A stretch of DNA of 64,000 nt from Roseateles oligotrophus (GCF_025717515.1 NZ_JAJIRN010000005.1:124001-188000); one strand, 5' to 3'; shown: positions 18,191 through 31,723, counted from the first letter of the stretch. Notes: a model not told the origin generated them from the sequence alone. Numbers and translations are program-made.

Positions 18191-21100
18191 ATGCGTCTGA
18201 ATTCCATCAAGCTTGCGGGCTTCAAGTCCTTTGCCGATCCGACGGTGTTCCAACTGCCCGGGCAGTTGGTGGGCGTGGTCGGGCCCAATGGTTGCGGCAA
18301 GTCCAACATCATGGATGCCGTGCGCTGGGTGCTGGGCGAAAGCAAGGCCTCCGAGCTGCGCGGCGAGTCGATGCAGGACGTCATTTTCAATGGCTCCGGT
18401 AACCGCAAACCGGCCAGCCGCGCCAGCGTCGAGCTGGTGTTCTCGAACGAAGACGCGCGTGCGGGCGGGCAGTGGAACCAGTTCGCTGAAATCGCCGTCA
18501 AGCGTGTGCTGACGCGCGACGGCAGCTCCAGCTACTACATCAACAACCAGCCGGTGCGCCGCCGCGATGTGCAGGACGTGTTCCTGGGTACAGGCTTAGG
18601 GCCGCGTGCCTACGCCATCATCGGCCAGGGCACGATCAGCCGCCTGATCGAGAGCAAGCCCGAAGAGATGCGGATGTTTCTGGAGGAAGCCGCCGGCGTC
18701 TCCAAGTACAAGGAGCGGCGCCGCGAGACCGAGAGCCGGCTGCGCGACACGCGCGAGAACCTGACCCGCGTCGATGACATCCTGCGCGAGCTGAACAACA
18801 ACCTCGAGAAGCTGGAAAAGCAGGCCGAAGTGGCGGCCAGTTACCGCGGGCTGCAAGACGCCGGCACGCTCAAGCTGCATCAGCTGTGGTTCTTGAAGCA
18901 GCGCGACGCCGCCGCCGAGCAGGGCCGCGTCAAGGCCGAGCATCTGGAGGCCACCAATGCGCTGGAGTCGCGGCTGGCCGAGCTGCGCCATGTCGAGGCC
19001 GAACTCGAGACGGTGCGCCAGGCGCATTACGCGGCCGGCGATGAGTTGCATGCTTCGCAAGGCCGCTTTGCCGAGGCGCAGCTGGAGGTCAGCCGGCTGG
19101 AGGAGCGCATCCGCTATGTGGTCGAGGGCCGGCGGCGTGTCGAGGCGCGCTTGATCGAGCTGCAGGCGCAAAACCAGCAATGGGAGGAGCGGGCGCTGCA
19201 ATCCAAGGACGAGCTGGAAACGATTGCCGAGCAGATCGCTGCCGCCGAAGAGCAAAGCGAAATCCTGGCCGCGCAGGCCGAAGAGCAGGGGGGCAATCTG
19301 CCCAATGCCGAGGACGGCGTGCGGGCCGCGCAGGCGCGTGCTAATGAGCAGCGCGCCTTGGTGGTGCAGGTGCAGCAGCAGATCCAGGTCTTGGCGGCCG
19401 AAAGCCGCAGCGTCGAGGAACAGACGCGTCAGCTGCGCACGCGGCGCGAGCGCCTGGCTGCCGAGCGCCAAGGCCTGGTCGCACCCGATCAAGACAAGCT
19501 GGCCGAACTCAAGCGCAATAGCGAGGCTGCAGATGAGGCCCGCGATATGGCCGACGCGCGTCTGCATGAGCTGGGCGAGCAGGTGCCCCAGTTCGAGGAG
19601 GCCAGGCGGGCCGCGCAGACCGATGCCAATCAGCAATTGGCCAAGCAATCGACGCTGTCGGCGCGTTTGGACGCGTTGCGCGCCTTGCAAGAGAAGGTCC
19701 AGACCGAGGGCAAGTTGAAGCCTTGGCTGGCCAAGCATGGGCTGGACGGGCTGGCCGGTTTGTGGACCCGTTTGCACATCAAGCCGGGTTGGGAGAATGC
19801 GCTCGAGGCCTCGCTGCGCGAGCGCATGACGTCGCTGGAAGTGGGCCGCCTGGAGACGGTGCGCGCCTTCGAACAAGACGCGCCGCCGGCCCGCTTGGCT
19901 TTTTATTCGCCGGCGGCCGGCGCTATCGCCAATAGTCATCACACCTTGGCGCGCTTGAGCGATTTGCTACGCCTGGATAACGCGGGCCTCAGTGCCTTGC
20001 TGAACGATTGGCTGGAGGGCGTCTACACCGCCGCTTCGTTGGATGAGGCGCTGGCCTTGCGGCCTCAGCTGAGCCATGGCGAGCTGATCATGACGGCCCA
20101 GGGCCATGCGGTCAGCCAGTTCGCGGTGAGTTTTTATGCGCCCGACTCCGAGCAGGCCGGCATGTTGGCGCGGGCGCAGGAGATCGAGCAACTGGTGCTT
20201 GAGCTGCGTGCCCAGCAACTGATTGCCGAGGAGGCTAAATCGACGCTGGTGCGCGCCGAGGCCGCTTATACCGAAGCGTCACAGCGCCTCTTGGGCCTGC
20301 GCCGCGAGGCAGGTGAGACGCAAAACCGCGCCCACCAACTGCATGTCGAGTTACTTCGGCTGACCGGTCAGGCCGAAGCCGCCAGCAGCCGCCGCACGCA
20401 GCTGGAAGATGAGCTGTTCGAGATCGACGCCCAGGCCGAAGAACTGCAAGAGCGCCGGATGACCGGCGAGGCGCGTTTCGAAGAACTCGATATGCAGCTG
20501 GCGACGACGCAGGAGCGCCATGCCGAGCTGGAGGATGCGACGCTGCTGGCCGAACGCCGCCTGGGCGAGGCGCGCGAGCAGTTGCGCGGCCTCGAGCGGC
20601 GTGCGCAAGAGGCTCAGTACAGCGCCCGTGCGCTGGCCTCGCGCCGAGCCGAGTTGCAGCGCGCGATCGAAACCGCCGCGCAGCAGCTGCAGACCAACCA
20701 GCAGTCGATGGAAAGTCTGCAGCGCGAGATGGACGCGCTCAATGACGCGGCCGCTCAGGCCGGTCTGCAAGATGCCTTGGCGCTGAAGATGGAGCGCGAG
20801 CAGGCGCTGGCAGCGGTGCGCAGCGGCTATGACGACTTGAGCCTGCGTCTGCGCCAGATGGATGAGCAACGCCTGGCATTCGAGCGCAGCCTGGACCCCT
20901 TGCGCGAGCGCCTGACCAAGCTGCAACTGGAAGAGCAGGCCGCGCAGCTCGGGGGCGCGCAATATCTGGAGCAGTTGATCGCCGCCGCCGTCGACATGGA
21001 GGCGCTGGCGCAAGGCATAGAGGCGGGTCAAGTCAAGCTTTACGGCCTGCAGGGCGAGATCGACCGCATCAATCGCGAAATCGCGGCACTCGGCGCGGTC

Positions 21101-21706
21101 AATCTGGCCGCCCTTGACGAGCTGACTTCGGCGCGCGAGCGCAAGACCTTCCTCGATTCGCAATGCGCGGATCTGATGTCGGCGATGGCCACGCTGGAGG
21201 ACGCCATCCACAAGATCGATCTCGAAACGCGCGATCTGCTGTCGGCCACCTTCGAGCAGGTGAATATGCATTTCGGCCGCATGTTCCCGATTCTGTTCGG
21301 TGGCGGGCAGGCCAAGCTGATGATGACCGGCGACGAGATTCTCGACGCCGGCGTGCAGGTGATGGCGCAGCCGCCGGGCAAGAAGAACAGCACGATTCAC
21401 CTGCTTTCGGGTGGCGAAAAGGCGCTGACGGCGATCGCGCTGGTGTTCGCCATCTTTCAACTCAACCCCGCCCCGTTCTGTCTATTGGACGAGGTGGACG
21501 CACCACTGGACGACGCCAACACCGAGCGCTATGCCAAACTGGTGGCCGAGATGAGCAGCGGAACCCAGTTCCTTTTCATCTCACATAACAAGATCGCAAT
21601 GGAAATGGCAGAACAATTGATTGGTGTGACCATGCAAGAGCAGGGCGTTTCACGCATCGTGGCGGTGGATATGGACAAGGCTCTGGCCCTTGCGGAGCTG
21701 ACATGA
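18191..21706 (+). CDS. smc: Chromosome segregation protein SMC
   Basis: Condensin ATPase of 1171 residues. N-terminal head with Walker A GPNGCGKSNIMDAVRW; long Gln/Glu/Ala-rich coiled coils (about 165-500 and 680-1020); a globular hinge about 510-660; C-terminal head with signature HLLSGGEKALTAIAL and Walker B FCLLDEVDAPLDDAN. All key ATPase elements are intact. It probably heads a transcript with the ZipA-like gene, whose ATG overlaps the smc stop. ScpA and ScpB are not in the window. Confidence 0.97.
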   Translation: MRLNSIKLAGFKSFADPTVFQLPGQLVGVVGPNGCGKSNIMDAVRWVLGESKASELRGESMQDVIFNGSGNRKPASRASVELVFSNEDARAGGQWNQFAEIAVKRVLTRDGSSSYYINNQPVRRRDVQDVFLGTGLGPRAYAIIGQGTISRLIESKPEEMRMFLEEAAGVSKYKERRRETESRLRDTRENLTRVDDILRELNNNLEKLEKQAEVAASYRGLQDAGTLKLHQLWFLKQRDAAAEQGRVKAEHLEATNALESRLAELRHVEAELETVRQAHYAAGDELHASQGRFAEAQLEVSRLEERIRYVVEGRRRVEARLIELQAQNQQWEERALQSKDELETIAEQIAAAEEQSEILAAQAEEQGGNLPNAEDGVRAAQARANEQRALVVQVQQQIQVLAAESRSVEEQTRQLRTRRERLAAERQGLVAPDQDKLAELKRNSEAADEARDMADARLHELGEQVPQFEEARRAAQTDANQQLAKQSTLSARLDALRALQEKVQTEGKLKPWLAKHGLDGLAGLWTRLHIKPGWENALEASLRERMTSLEVGRLETVRAFEQDAPPARLAFYSPAAGAIANSHHTLARLSDLLRLDNAGLSALLNDWLEGVYTAASLDEALALRPQLSHGELIMTAQGHAVSQFAVSFYAPDSEQAGMLARAQEIEQLVLELRAQQLIAEEAKSTLVRAEAAYTEASQRLLGLRREAGETQNRAHQLHVELLRLTGQAEAASSRRTQLEDELFEIDAQAEELQERRMTGEARFEELDMQLATTQERHAELEDATLLAERRLGEAREQLRGLERRAQEAQYSARALASRRAELQRAIETAAQQLQTNQQSMESLQREMDALNDAAAQAGLQDALALKMEREQALAAVRSGYDDLSLRLRQMDEQRLAFERSLDPLRERLTKLQLEEQAAQLGGAQYLEQLIAAAVDMEALAQGIEAGQVKLYGLQGEIDRINREIAALGAVNLAALDELTSARERKTFLDSQCADLMSAMATLEDAIHKIDLETRDLLSATFEQVNMHFGRMFPILFGGGQAKLMMTGDEILDAGVQVMAQPPGKKNSTIHLLSGGEKALTAIALVFAIFQLNPAPFCLLDEVDAPLDDANTERYAKLVAEMSSGTQFLFISHNKIAMEMAEQLIGVTMQEQGVSRIVAVDMDKALALAELT

Positions 21707-22764
21707 CTTTGACTGAAATGCTGGCGGTGGCTGGTGGCGTGGTCTTGGCCGGCGTCGTCGCTCATGGTGCCTGGACCGCCCGCAAGGCCGGCCCGCGCCG
21801 TGCCGATGCGCAGTTGGAGCCGATGATGGACGGCGCCAGGCAGGAGCCCGGCCTGGATGCCTCGCCTCTTGATGGCGAAGTCACCTCGCTGGACGCGACG
21901 ATGCCTGCCGTTGGGCGGGTGCCGCGCCCACCGCGCAAACCCTCCGCCCGTATCGATGCCTTGATCGATGCGATCGCCACCATCACGCTGGACGCCCCGG
22001 TGAGCGGCGAAATGGCGCAATCGCATTTGCCCGGCAGCCGGCGCGCCGGCACCAAGCCTTTTCATATTGAAGGCATGAATGCCGAAAGCGGCGAGTGGGA
22101 GCTGCCCGCGCCGGGTCAGCGTTATGGTGAATTCCAGGCCGGCGTGCAAATGGCCAATCGCAACGGTGCGATGAACGAGATCGAATACTCCGAGTTCGTG
22201 CAAAAAGTGCAGGGTTTCGCCGACGGTGTCGGCGCGTTTGTGCAGTTCCCCGACATGCTGGATGTGGTCGGACGCGCGCGCGAGCTGGACCATTTTGCCG
22301 GCGACCATGACGCGCAATTGGCGGTGGTTTTGCGGGCCAAGTCTGCCGCCTGGACCTTGGGTTATGTGCAGCAGGTGGCGGCTCGCCATGGCTTTGTGCC
22401 GGGCGCCATGCCGGGCCGCCTGGTGCTGGCCTCCGAGGAAGAGGGCGCGCCGCCCATCCTGGCCTTGAGTTTCGAGGCGCAGGCGGCGCTGGCCGAGAAC
22501 CCGCAGCAATCCTCCTTGCGTGAGCTGTCGCTGTCCTTGGATGTGGCGCAGACGCCGGAATCACTGGAGCCGTTTGCGTCCTGGCAAGAGGCGGCGCGTG
22601 GTTTGGCGCGCGACATCGAGGCCGATGTCTGTGACGATCGGGGTCAGGTCTTGAATTTGCATGCCTTTGCATCGATTGGGCAGGACCTCACCACGCTCTA
22701 CCGCGCCTTGGCCTCGCGCGACTTGGCGGCTGGCACTCTGGTCGCTAGGCGACTGTTCAGCTAA
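21703..22764 (+). CDS. zipA: ZipA-like cell division protein
   Basis: Begins with a membrane segment (LAVAGGVVLAGVVAHGA, about 6-22), followed by a Pro/Arg-rich linker and a C-terminal domain of about 130 residues resembling ZipA FtsZ-binding domains. ZipA tethers FtsZ to the membrane at the septum. Sequence divergence is high, so part of the assignment rests on the smc-zipA-ligA order seen in other proteobacteria. It overlaps the smc stop by 4 nt, and the next gene begins 12 nt later. Confidence 0.75.
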   Translation: MTLTEMLAVAGGVVLAGVVAHGAWTARKAGPRRADAQLEPMMDGARQEPGLDASPLDGEVTSLDATMPAVGRVPRPPRKPSARIDALIDAIATITLDAPVSGEMAQSHLPGSRRAGTKPFHIEGMNAESGEWELPAPGQRYGEFQAGVQMANRNGAMNEIEYSEFVQKVQGFADGVGAFVQFPDMLDVVGRARELDHFAGDHDAQLAVVLRAKSAAWTLGYVQQVAARHGFVPGAMPGRLVLASEEEGAPPILALSFEAQAALAENPQQSSLRELSLSLDVAQTPESLEPFASWQEAARGLARDIEADVCDDRGQVLNLHAFASIGQDLTTLYRALASRDLAAGTLVARRLFS

Positions 22765-22776
22765 AGGGGAACTCCA

Positions 22777-26177
<3,401 letters not shown>

Positions 26178-27467
26178 TTAAGGCAATAAGGCCAGAATGT
26201 CGCTGGCCATACGCGCGGCCGCGCCGCGGTGTGCGGCGGCAAACTGGCGAGCATGTTCGGCGCGTTGACCGCTGGGCTCTTTACAAATAATCAACGCCTG
26301 CGCCAGACCTTGTCTGATATCGGTCACTCGAATCGCCGCACCGGCCGCCTCGGCCAACTCGGCCGCCTCCGCAAAATTGAAGGTATGCGGCCCCATCACG
26401 ACCGGGCAGCCGCAGGCAGCTGCCTCGATCAGATTCTGGCCGCCGAGTGGCGCGAAGCTGCCGCCCAGCAGCGCGACATCGGCAGCGGCGTAATACAGCG
26501 CCATCTCACGCATCGAGTCACCGAGCCAGACCTGAGCTTGCAAGTCTTGTTCGGACGGCTGTTCGGTCCAGCCGCTGCGGCGGGCCAGCGTCAGGCCGGC
26601 TTTCTCGACCAAGGCCGCCACCTCATCGAAGCGCTGCGGGTGGCGCGGCACGATGAGCAGCAGGGGCAGGTCTTGCGGCTTGAGCTGGCCCCAGGCCTGC
26701 AAGAGCATCGCCTCTTCGCCCTCGCGCGTCACGGCGGCCAAGAGCAGCGGCCGGCCTAAGGCTTCGCGCCAACGGTGCCCTTGCGCCAGCAAGCCGGCAT
26801 CCATCTGCATATCAAACTTCAAATTCCCCTGCACCAGCACCTTGGGTGCGGCGCTGGCCCTCAGGCGCTCGGCATCGGCCTCTGTCTGCGCCAAGGCAAG
26901 CGCCAAACGCCGGCCGGCCGGGTGCAGCAAGGCCTTGAAGCGCTCACCCCGGCGCTGGCTGCGCGCGGACAGGCGCGCATTGGCCAAGACCATGGGAATC
27001 TGCCGACGCGCCGCTTCGAATTGCAATTGCGGCCAGATCTCGGTTTCCATCAAGACGCCGACGGCCGGCCGCCATTGGCGCATGAAGCGCCGCACGGCGC
27101 CCGGCGTGTCGTAAGGCAGCCAGGCCTGCGCATCGCCCGGCTGCAAGAGGCCCAAGCCGGCGGCACGGCCGGTGGCCGTGCTGTGGGTCAGCAGCAGGCG
27201 GGTGTTAGGCCGCTGCAGTCGCAGCTGATCGATCAGCGCGGCTGCCGCACGGGTTTCGCCGAGCGACACCGCATGCACCCAAACCCAGCCACTCGATCTG
27301 GGAGTCGAGCCATAGAAACCCAGGCGCTGCAACATCCATTGGCGATACAGCGGCTCGGCCTTGCCGCGCCGCCACAGACGCAGCAGGTAGAAGGGCGTCA
27401 GCAGCCGCAACAGGCTTGTATAGGCCCAGCGGCTGAGTCGCTCAGACCATGTCTCCGGGCTGGTCAA
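26178..27467 (-). CDS. waaA: Kdo transferase
   Basis: Inner-membrane-associated glycosyltransferase that adds 3-deoxy-manno-octulosonic acid to lipid A precursor. The N-terminus has a hydrophobic anchor region, and the GT30 family signatures VWVHAVSLGETRAAAALIDQ and LMETEIWPQL are clear. The C-terminal sugar-nucleotide domain contains GGSFAPLGGQNLIEAAACG. At 429 residues it is normal. It lies directly downstream of the phosphomannomutase gene on the same strand (stop and start adjacent), consistent with envelope sugar metabolism. Confidence 0.95.
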   Translation of the reverse strand: MTSPETWSERLSRWAYTSLLRLLTPFYLLRLWRRGKAEPLYRQWMLQRLGFYGSTPRSSGWVWVHAVSLGETRAAAALIDQLRLQRPNTRLLLTHSTATGRAAGLGLLQPGDAQAWLPYDTPGAVRRFMRQWRPAVGVLMETEIWPQLQFEAARRQIPMVLANARLSARSQRRGERFKALLHPAGRRLALALAQTEADAERLRASAAPKVLVQGNLKFDMQMDAGLLAQGHRWREALGRPLLLAAVTREGEEAMLLQAWGQLKPQDLPLLLIVPRHPQRFDEVAALVEKAGLTLARRSGWTEQPSEQDLQAQVWLGDSMREMALYYAAADVALLGGSFAPLGGQNLIEAAACGCPVVMGPHTFNFAEAAELAEAAGAAIRVTDIRQGLAQALIICKEPSGQRAEHARQFAAAHRGAAARMASDILALLP

Positions 27468-28856
27468 TCAATGCCCGGCCGCAAAGGTGGCGTCGGGCTT
27501 GACGCGCTTGAGTTGGGCCAGCACGTCATGCTGGATGCGTTCGAGCGCCTCGGGCGTGTGACCTTCAAAGCGCAGCACCAGGACCGGCGTGGTGTTGCTT
27601 GCCCGCACCAGACCGAAGCCGTCTTCGTACTCGACGCGCAAGCCGTCGATGGTGACGATCTCTTTCGAACCTGGGAACTCGGCCACTTCGAGCAGCTTCT
27701 TGACCACCGCATGGTGCTCGCCCTCGGCGCAAGGCACATTGATCTCGGGCGTGTTGAAGCTGGTCGGCAGCGCGTGCAGCACGGCGCTCGGGTCGCTGCT
27801 GCGCGAGAGGATTTCCAGCAGGCGGGCGGCGGTATACATCGCGTCGTCAAAGCCGTACCAGCGCTCCTTGAAGAAGATATGGCCCGACAACTCGCCGGCC
27901 AGCGGTGCGCCGGTTTCGCGCAGCTTGGCCTTGGCCAGGGAATGGCCGGTCATCCACATCAGCGGCTTGCCGCCATGCTCGCGAATCCACGGTGCCAGGC
28001 GCTGCGTGCACTTGACGTCGAAGATGATTTCGGCGCCGGGCTTGCGCTTCAGAATGTCGGCGGCGAACAGCATGATCTGGCGGTCCGGCATGATCATGAC
28101 TCCGTCCTTGGTGACCACGCCGAGGCGGTCGCCGTCGCCGTCGAAGGCTAGGCCTAACTCCGCATCGCATGCATGGACGATGCGCTTGAGGTCTTCCAGA
28201 TTCTCGGGCCGTGATGGATCGGGATGGTGGTTGGGGAAGTCACCGTCGACCTTGGAATAGATGTCTATCACCTCGCAGCCAAGTGCGCGCAGGATCGCCG
28301 GTGCGGTGGCGCCGGGGATGCCGTTGCCGGAGTCGACGACGATCTTCATCGGGCGCTTGAGCTTGCAGTCCTTGACGATGCGCTGGCTGTACTCGGCCAC
28401 GATGTCCATCGCGGCCGCGCGACCCTGGCCGGTCTTGTAGTCCTCGGCTTCGATGCGGCGGCGCAGACCCTGGATCTGCTCGCCATAAACGGCCGCGCCC
28501 TTGAGCACCATCTTGAAGCCGTTGTAGTCCTTGGGGTTGTGGCTGCCCGTGACCATGATGCCACTGCGGCAGCCATGTTTGGCGCGGGTGGCGGCGACGT
28601 AATACAGCATCGGCGTGGTGACGGCGCCGAGGTCGACTACGTCCAGGCCGGTCGACTGCAAGCCGCGAATCAAGGCAGCCACCAGGCCGGGGCCGGAGAT
28701 GCGGCCGTCGCGGCCGACGGCAACCGCCTTCTCGCCCAGAGCGCGGGCCTCGGTGCCGAAGGCGCGGCCGAGGTGCTCGGCCAGCTCTTCGTTCAATGTG
28801 GTGCCGACCACACCGCGAATGTCATAGGCCTTGAAGATGGATGCGTGAACTTGCAT
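27468..28856 (-). CDS. Phosphomannomutase/phosphoglucomutase
   Basis: Alpha-D-phosphohexomutase of the AlgC/ManB type, interconverting hexose-6- and hexose-1-phosphates for LPS and exopolysaccharide precursors. The phosphoserine loop is MVTGSHNPKDYNGFK, the metal loop LAFDGDGDRLGVV and the sugar loop GELSGHIFFKERW. 462 residues matches AlgC-type enzymes. It sits upstream of waaA and diverges from the LytS-type kinase gene, similar themes to alginate regulation in pseudomonads, though direct regulation is not shown. Confidence 0.93.
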   Translation of the reverse strand: MQVHASIFKAYDIRGVVGTTLNEELAEHLGRAFGTEARALGEKAVAVGRDGRISGPGLVAALIRGLQSTGLDVVDLGAVTTPMLYYVAATRAKHGCRSGIMVTGSHNPKDYNGFKMVLKGAAVYGEQIQGLRRRIEAEDYKTGQGRAAAMDIVAEYSQRIVKDCKLKRPMKIVVDSGNGIPGATAPAILRALGCEVIDIYSKVDGDFPNHHPDPSRPENLEDLKRIVHACDAELGLAFDGDGDRLGVVTKDGVMIMPDRQIMLFAADILKRKPGAEIIFDVKCTQRLAPWIREHGGKPLMWMTGHSLAKAKLRETGAPLAGELSGHIFFKERWYGFDDAMYTAARLLEILSRSSDPSAVLHALPTSFNTPEINVPCAEGEHHAVVKKLLEVAEFPGSKEIVTIDGLRVEYEDGFGLVRASNTTPVLVLRFEGHTPEALERIQHDVLAQLKRVKPDATFAAGH

Positions 28857-28991
28857 GTGGAAATCCCTGGAGTAAACAAGCTAAAACTTAGGCGCGATTG
28901 TAGGCAAGGGATTTGACGCTTCATCGCACCGGCTGTTGATTCGTCGAAGCTGCGGGACTTGGCAATGCCGGCCTTGCCTACACTGCGGCGC

Positions 28992-30143
28992 ATGGATAAG
29001 TTCAAAACCGAATTGCGGCAGGCTTGGCGCTCCTACCAAACACTGAAGAAACACCGGAGTGAGAAGGCCTGGGCGCGCTTGTTGATCAGTGCGGGCATCG
29101 GTTTGGCCTTTGCGCTGGGCTTCAGTCTGATCGGCGGTTTGGTGAGTGGCCAACTTCTCAATGCGTCCGTGATGTTGAACGCGCTGCAAGCCAATTTATT
29201 GATCAGCATGAGCGTGTCTTTTTCGATTCACGGCTTGTTTCGCGGCCTTGAGTTGCTGCTGCCGCAAGCCCGAGTTGACGAGATCAGCGGCTGGCGGGAT
29301 TGGCGTTCCGGTAGTTTCTTTGGCGGCGTCGCCATCGCCGGCACCTTGATCGGATTTGCGGTCGGCTTGTTGCTGGTCGGGCAGGTTTTTGCCTTTGATG
29401 CCTTGAGCAAGTTCGGTGGCGACCCTCGCATTCAGCTCAGCTTCGTGGTGATTACCTTGGTGATCACGGCGGTCAACTGGATTTGGTTCAAGTGGCGCTG
29501 GAAGCAGCAAGCGCTGCAGCTGAGTGCGACCGAAGCGCGGCTGAGCTTGTTGCAGGCGCAGATAGAACCGCATTTCTTGTTCAATACACTGGCCAATGTG
29601 CAAAGCCTGATCGATGTGGATGCACCGCGGGCCAAGCAGATGCTGGAGGCCTTCACCGACTATTTACGGGCCAGCCTGGGGCAGTTGCGCCAAGCCGATG
29701 CCAGCGTGGCGACCGAACTGGCGATGGCGCAGAGTTATCTGCAGCTGATGCAGATCCGCATGGGTGAGCGGTTGAGTTTTGAGATCGAGGCCAGCGACGA
29801 GGCGCGCAGCGCGGTGCTGCCGCCTTTGCTGCTGCAGCCCTTGATCGAAAACGCCATCCATCACGGCTTGGAGCCCAAGCTTGAGGGTGGCCATATTCGG
29901 GTCAGGGCTTGGGTCGAGCAGAGCAGGCTCAGGCTGGTGGTGGAGGACAACGGGCTGGGTCTGGATGCGCGGCGCCGGCCGGGCAGAAAGGGTGGCGCCG
30001 GCATGGCCCTGGAGAATATCCGCGCACGCCTAGCCAGTCGTTACCCGGACAATGCAAGCTTGAACCTAACGCCGCAAGAGATCGGCACCACGGTGAGTCT
30101 AGACTTGCCCTATATCTTGAAACGAGAAACGCCCACATCATGA
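28992..30143 (+). CDS. LytS/AlgZ-type sensor histidine kinase
   Basis: 383 residues. The N-terminal half has about four membrane helices (for example LISAGIGLAFALGFSLIGGL). The HisKA_7TM-independent 'His_kinase' domain follows with the phospho-acceptor motif QIEPHFLFNTLANVQSLIDV, and the C-terminal ATPase has LLLQPLIENAIHHGLEPK and VVEDNGLGLD. Typical of kinases paired with LytTR regulators. The start at 28992 gives MDKFKTELRQAW. The stop overlaps the start of the regulator gene by 4 nt. Confidence 0.93.
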   Translation: MDKFKTELRQAWRSYQTLKKHRSEKAWARLLISAGIGLAFALGFSLIGGLVSGQLLNASVMLNALQANLLISMSVSFSIHGLFRGLELLLPQARVDEISGWRDWRSGSFFGGVAIAGTLIGFAVGLLLVGQVFAFDALSKFGGDPRIQLSFVVITLVITAVNWIWFKWRWKQQALQLSATEARLSLLQAQIEPHFLFNTLANVQSLIDVDAPRAKQMLEAFTDYLRASLGQLRQADASVATELAMAQSYLQLMQIRMGERLSFEIEASDEARSAVLPPLLLQPLIENAIHHGLEPKLEGGHIRVRAWVEQSRLRLVVEDNGLGLDARRRPGRKGGAGMALENIRARLASRYPDNASLNLTPQEIGTTVSLDLPYILKRETPTS

Positions 30144-30907
30144 CCATGACCCGTGCCCTGATTGCCGATGACGAGCCCCATCTGGCTCAATATCTGAAGC
30201 AGCAGCTCGCTGAATGCTGGCCGGAGCTGCAGATTGTTGCGGTCGCCAAGAACGGCATTGAGGCGGCCGAGCAGATCAATGCGCTGCAGCCGGACATCGC
30301 TTTTTTGGATATCCAAATGCCTGGCCTGACGGGGCTGGAGGTGGCCCAAGGCATAGAGGGCGACACGCGGGTGGTGTTCGTGACTGCCTATGACGAATAT
30401 GCGGTCGAAGCCTTCGATGCGGCGGCGCTCGACTATTTGCTCAAACCGCTGAAGACCGAGCGCCTGAAGAATTGCGTGGCTCGCATCAAGGCCGCGCTGG
30501 ACAAACCGCCGGCCGCCGATCCATCTCGTCTGCTTGAAGCCATACAGCGCTTGATGCCGGGCGCAAGAGAAACTACACAGCCAAGATTGCGCTTTATTCG
30601 CGCTACCAGCGGCGATCTGATGCATCAAGTTCCGGTGGGGGACGTGCTGTTTTTCTACGCCGACGACAAGTACACGGTCGTGAAAACGGCGAATGGCGAG
30701 CATCTGATCCGCACCACCATCACCGATCTGGCGGCGCAACTCGACCCCGAGCAGTTCTGGCAGGTGCACCGATCGACGCTGATCAATTTGGCACATCTGG
30801 CCGGCACCAGGCGCGATGAGTTGAGCCGCTTGTTTGTGCGCATCAAGGGCCATGCGCAAGAGCTGCCGGTCAGCCGCGCCTATGTGCATTTGTTCAAGGC
30901 GATGTAG
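30140..30907 (+). CDS. LytTR-family response regulator
   Basis: 255 residues: receiver domain (about 1-120) with ALIADDEPHL and the phospho-acceptor Asp in IAFLDIQMPGLTGLEV, then a LytTR DNA-binding domain (about 150-255) with DVLFFYADDKYTVVKT and FWQVHRSTLINL. AlgR/LytR-like regulators commonly control exopolysaccharide, pili or autolysis genes. The start at ATG 30140 overlaps the kinase stop; ATG 30146 is an alternative. The longer frame from 29909 is out of frame with the kinase and is ignored. Confidence 0.94.
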   Translation: MTMTRALIADDEPHLAQYLKQQLAECWPELQIVAVAKNGIEAAEQINALQPDIAFLDIQMPGLTGLEVAQGIEGDTRVVFVTAYDEYAVEAFDAAALDYLLKPLKTERLKNCVARIKAALDKPPAADPSRLLEAIQRLMPGARETTQPRLRFIRATSGDLMHQVPVGDVLFFYADDKYTVVKTANGEHLIRTTITDLAAQLDPEQFWQVHRSTLINLAHLAGTRRDELSRLFVRIKGHAQELPVSRAYVHLFKAM

Positions 30908-30955
30908 AGTCGGTGGCAAATCAGGGGGCTGACAACAATCCATACAGGCCCGATC

Positions 30956-31723
30956 ATGAGTTCTATCTCGCGTATAAGCCGAGGGCGTTCGCCCTGGCTT
31001 TTGGTGCCCACAATGTTCTCAGCGCTGCTGATCTCAAACGCGGCAAGAGCCGCCCCGCTGGAGTGGCTGGCAGGGGAGTTGCCGCCCTTCGTCTGGCAAA
31101 GCCATGACGGCCCGCAAGGTTTGGCATATGAGTTGGCGGCGCAAATGTCGGCCAAGGTCGGCCGCCCCATGGCCTTGTCGTTTTACCCCTGGGCGCGGGC
31201 GGTTCGTATGACAGAAGGTGGCCCGAACTACGGTGTGTTTCCGCTTGCCCGCACGCCGGATCGGGAAGCTCAATTCAAATGGCTGATCCCGTTGGCGCAT
31301 GTGAACTACACCTTCTTTGGCCGCAGTGGGAGCAGCGTTGACCTGGATGATTTGAATGCCTTGCGCGCGCAACGCGTGGGTGTCTTGCGCGGCTCGCCCA
31401 TCATCAATAACTTGCAGGCCGAGAGGTTCCAGCATGTTGTGCAAGCCAAAGACTACAAGGAGCTTCTTCGCCTCTTGGCTGAAGGCATCGTTGCTGCGGC
31501 CTATGCGGGTGAGCCGATGCTGCGCGCCGCGATTGATGAGTTCAACTTCAAGCCGCAGGACTTTCGTTCGGGGCTCAGCCTCAAGTCCGCCGAGCTGTAT
31601 ATGGCGACTTCATTGACCCTAGATCCTGCGGAAGAAGAGCGTTGGCTGCAGGCCTACCGGGCGCTGCAATTGGACGGTACGGTGGCACGCTTGCAGAAGA
31701 AATACTTGCAGCGGGAGCGCTGA
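30956..31723 (+). CDS. Periplasmic substrate-binding protein (SBP_bac_3 type)
   Basis: 255 residues with a signal peptide: Arg-rich start, hydrophobic stretch LLVPTMFSALLISNAARA, likely cleavage after ARA or RAA. The mature part resembles family 3 solute-binding proteins (LEWLAGELPPFVW, GLAYELAAQMSAKVGRPM, VGVLRGSPIINNL). No ABC permease or ATPase is adjacent, so it may be a sensor-like or orphan binding protein. The ligand is unknown. It follows the regulator gene by 48 bp but membership in the same operon is unsure. Confidence 0.82.
   Translation: MSSISRISRGRSPWLLVPTMFSALLISNAARAAPLEWLAGELPPFVWQSHDGPQGLAYELAAQMSAKVGRPMALSFYPWARAVRMTEGGPNYGVFPLARTPDREAQFKWLIPLAHVNYTFFGRSGSSVDLDDLNALRAQRVGVLRGSPIINNLQAERFQHVVQAKDYKELLRLLAEGIVAAAYAGEPMLRAAIDEFNFKPQDFRSGLSLKSAELYMATSLTLDPAEEERWLQAYRALQLDGTVARLQKKYLQRER

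Noticed and set aside
18596-19942. 448-codon antisense frame within smc
   Set aside because: Leu/Arg/Gln-rich shadow of the coiled-coil codons; no independent evidence.
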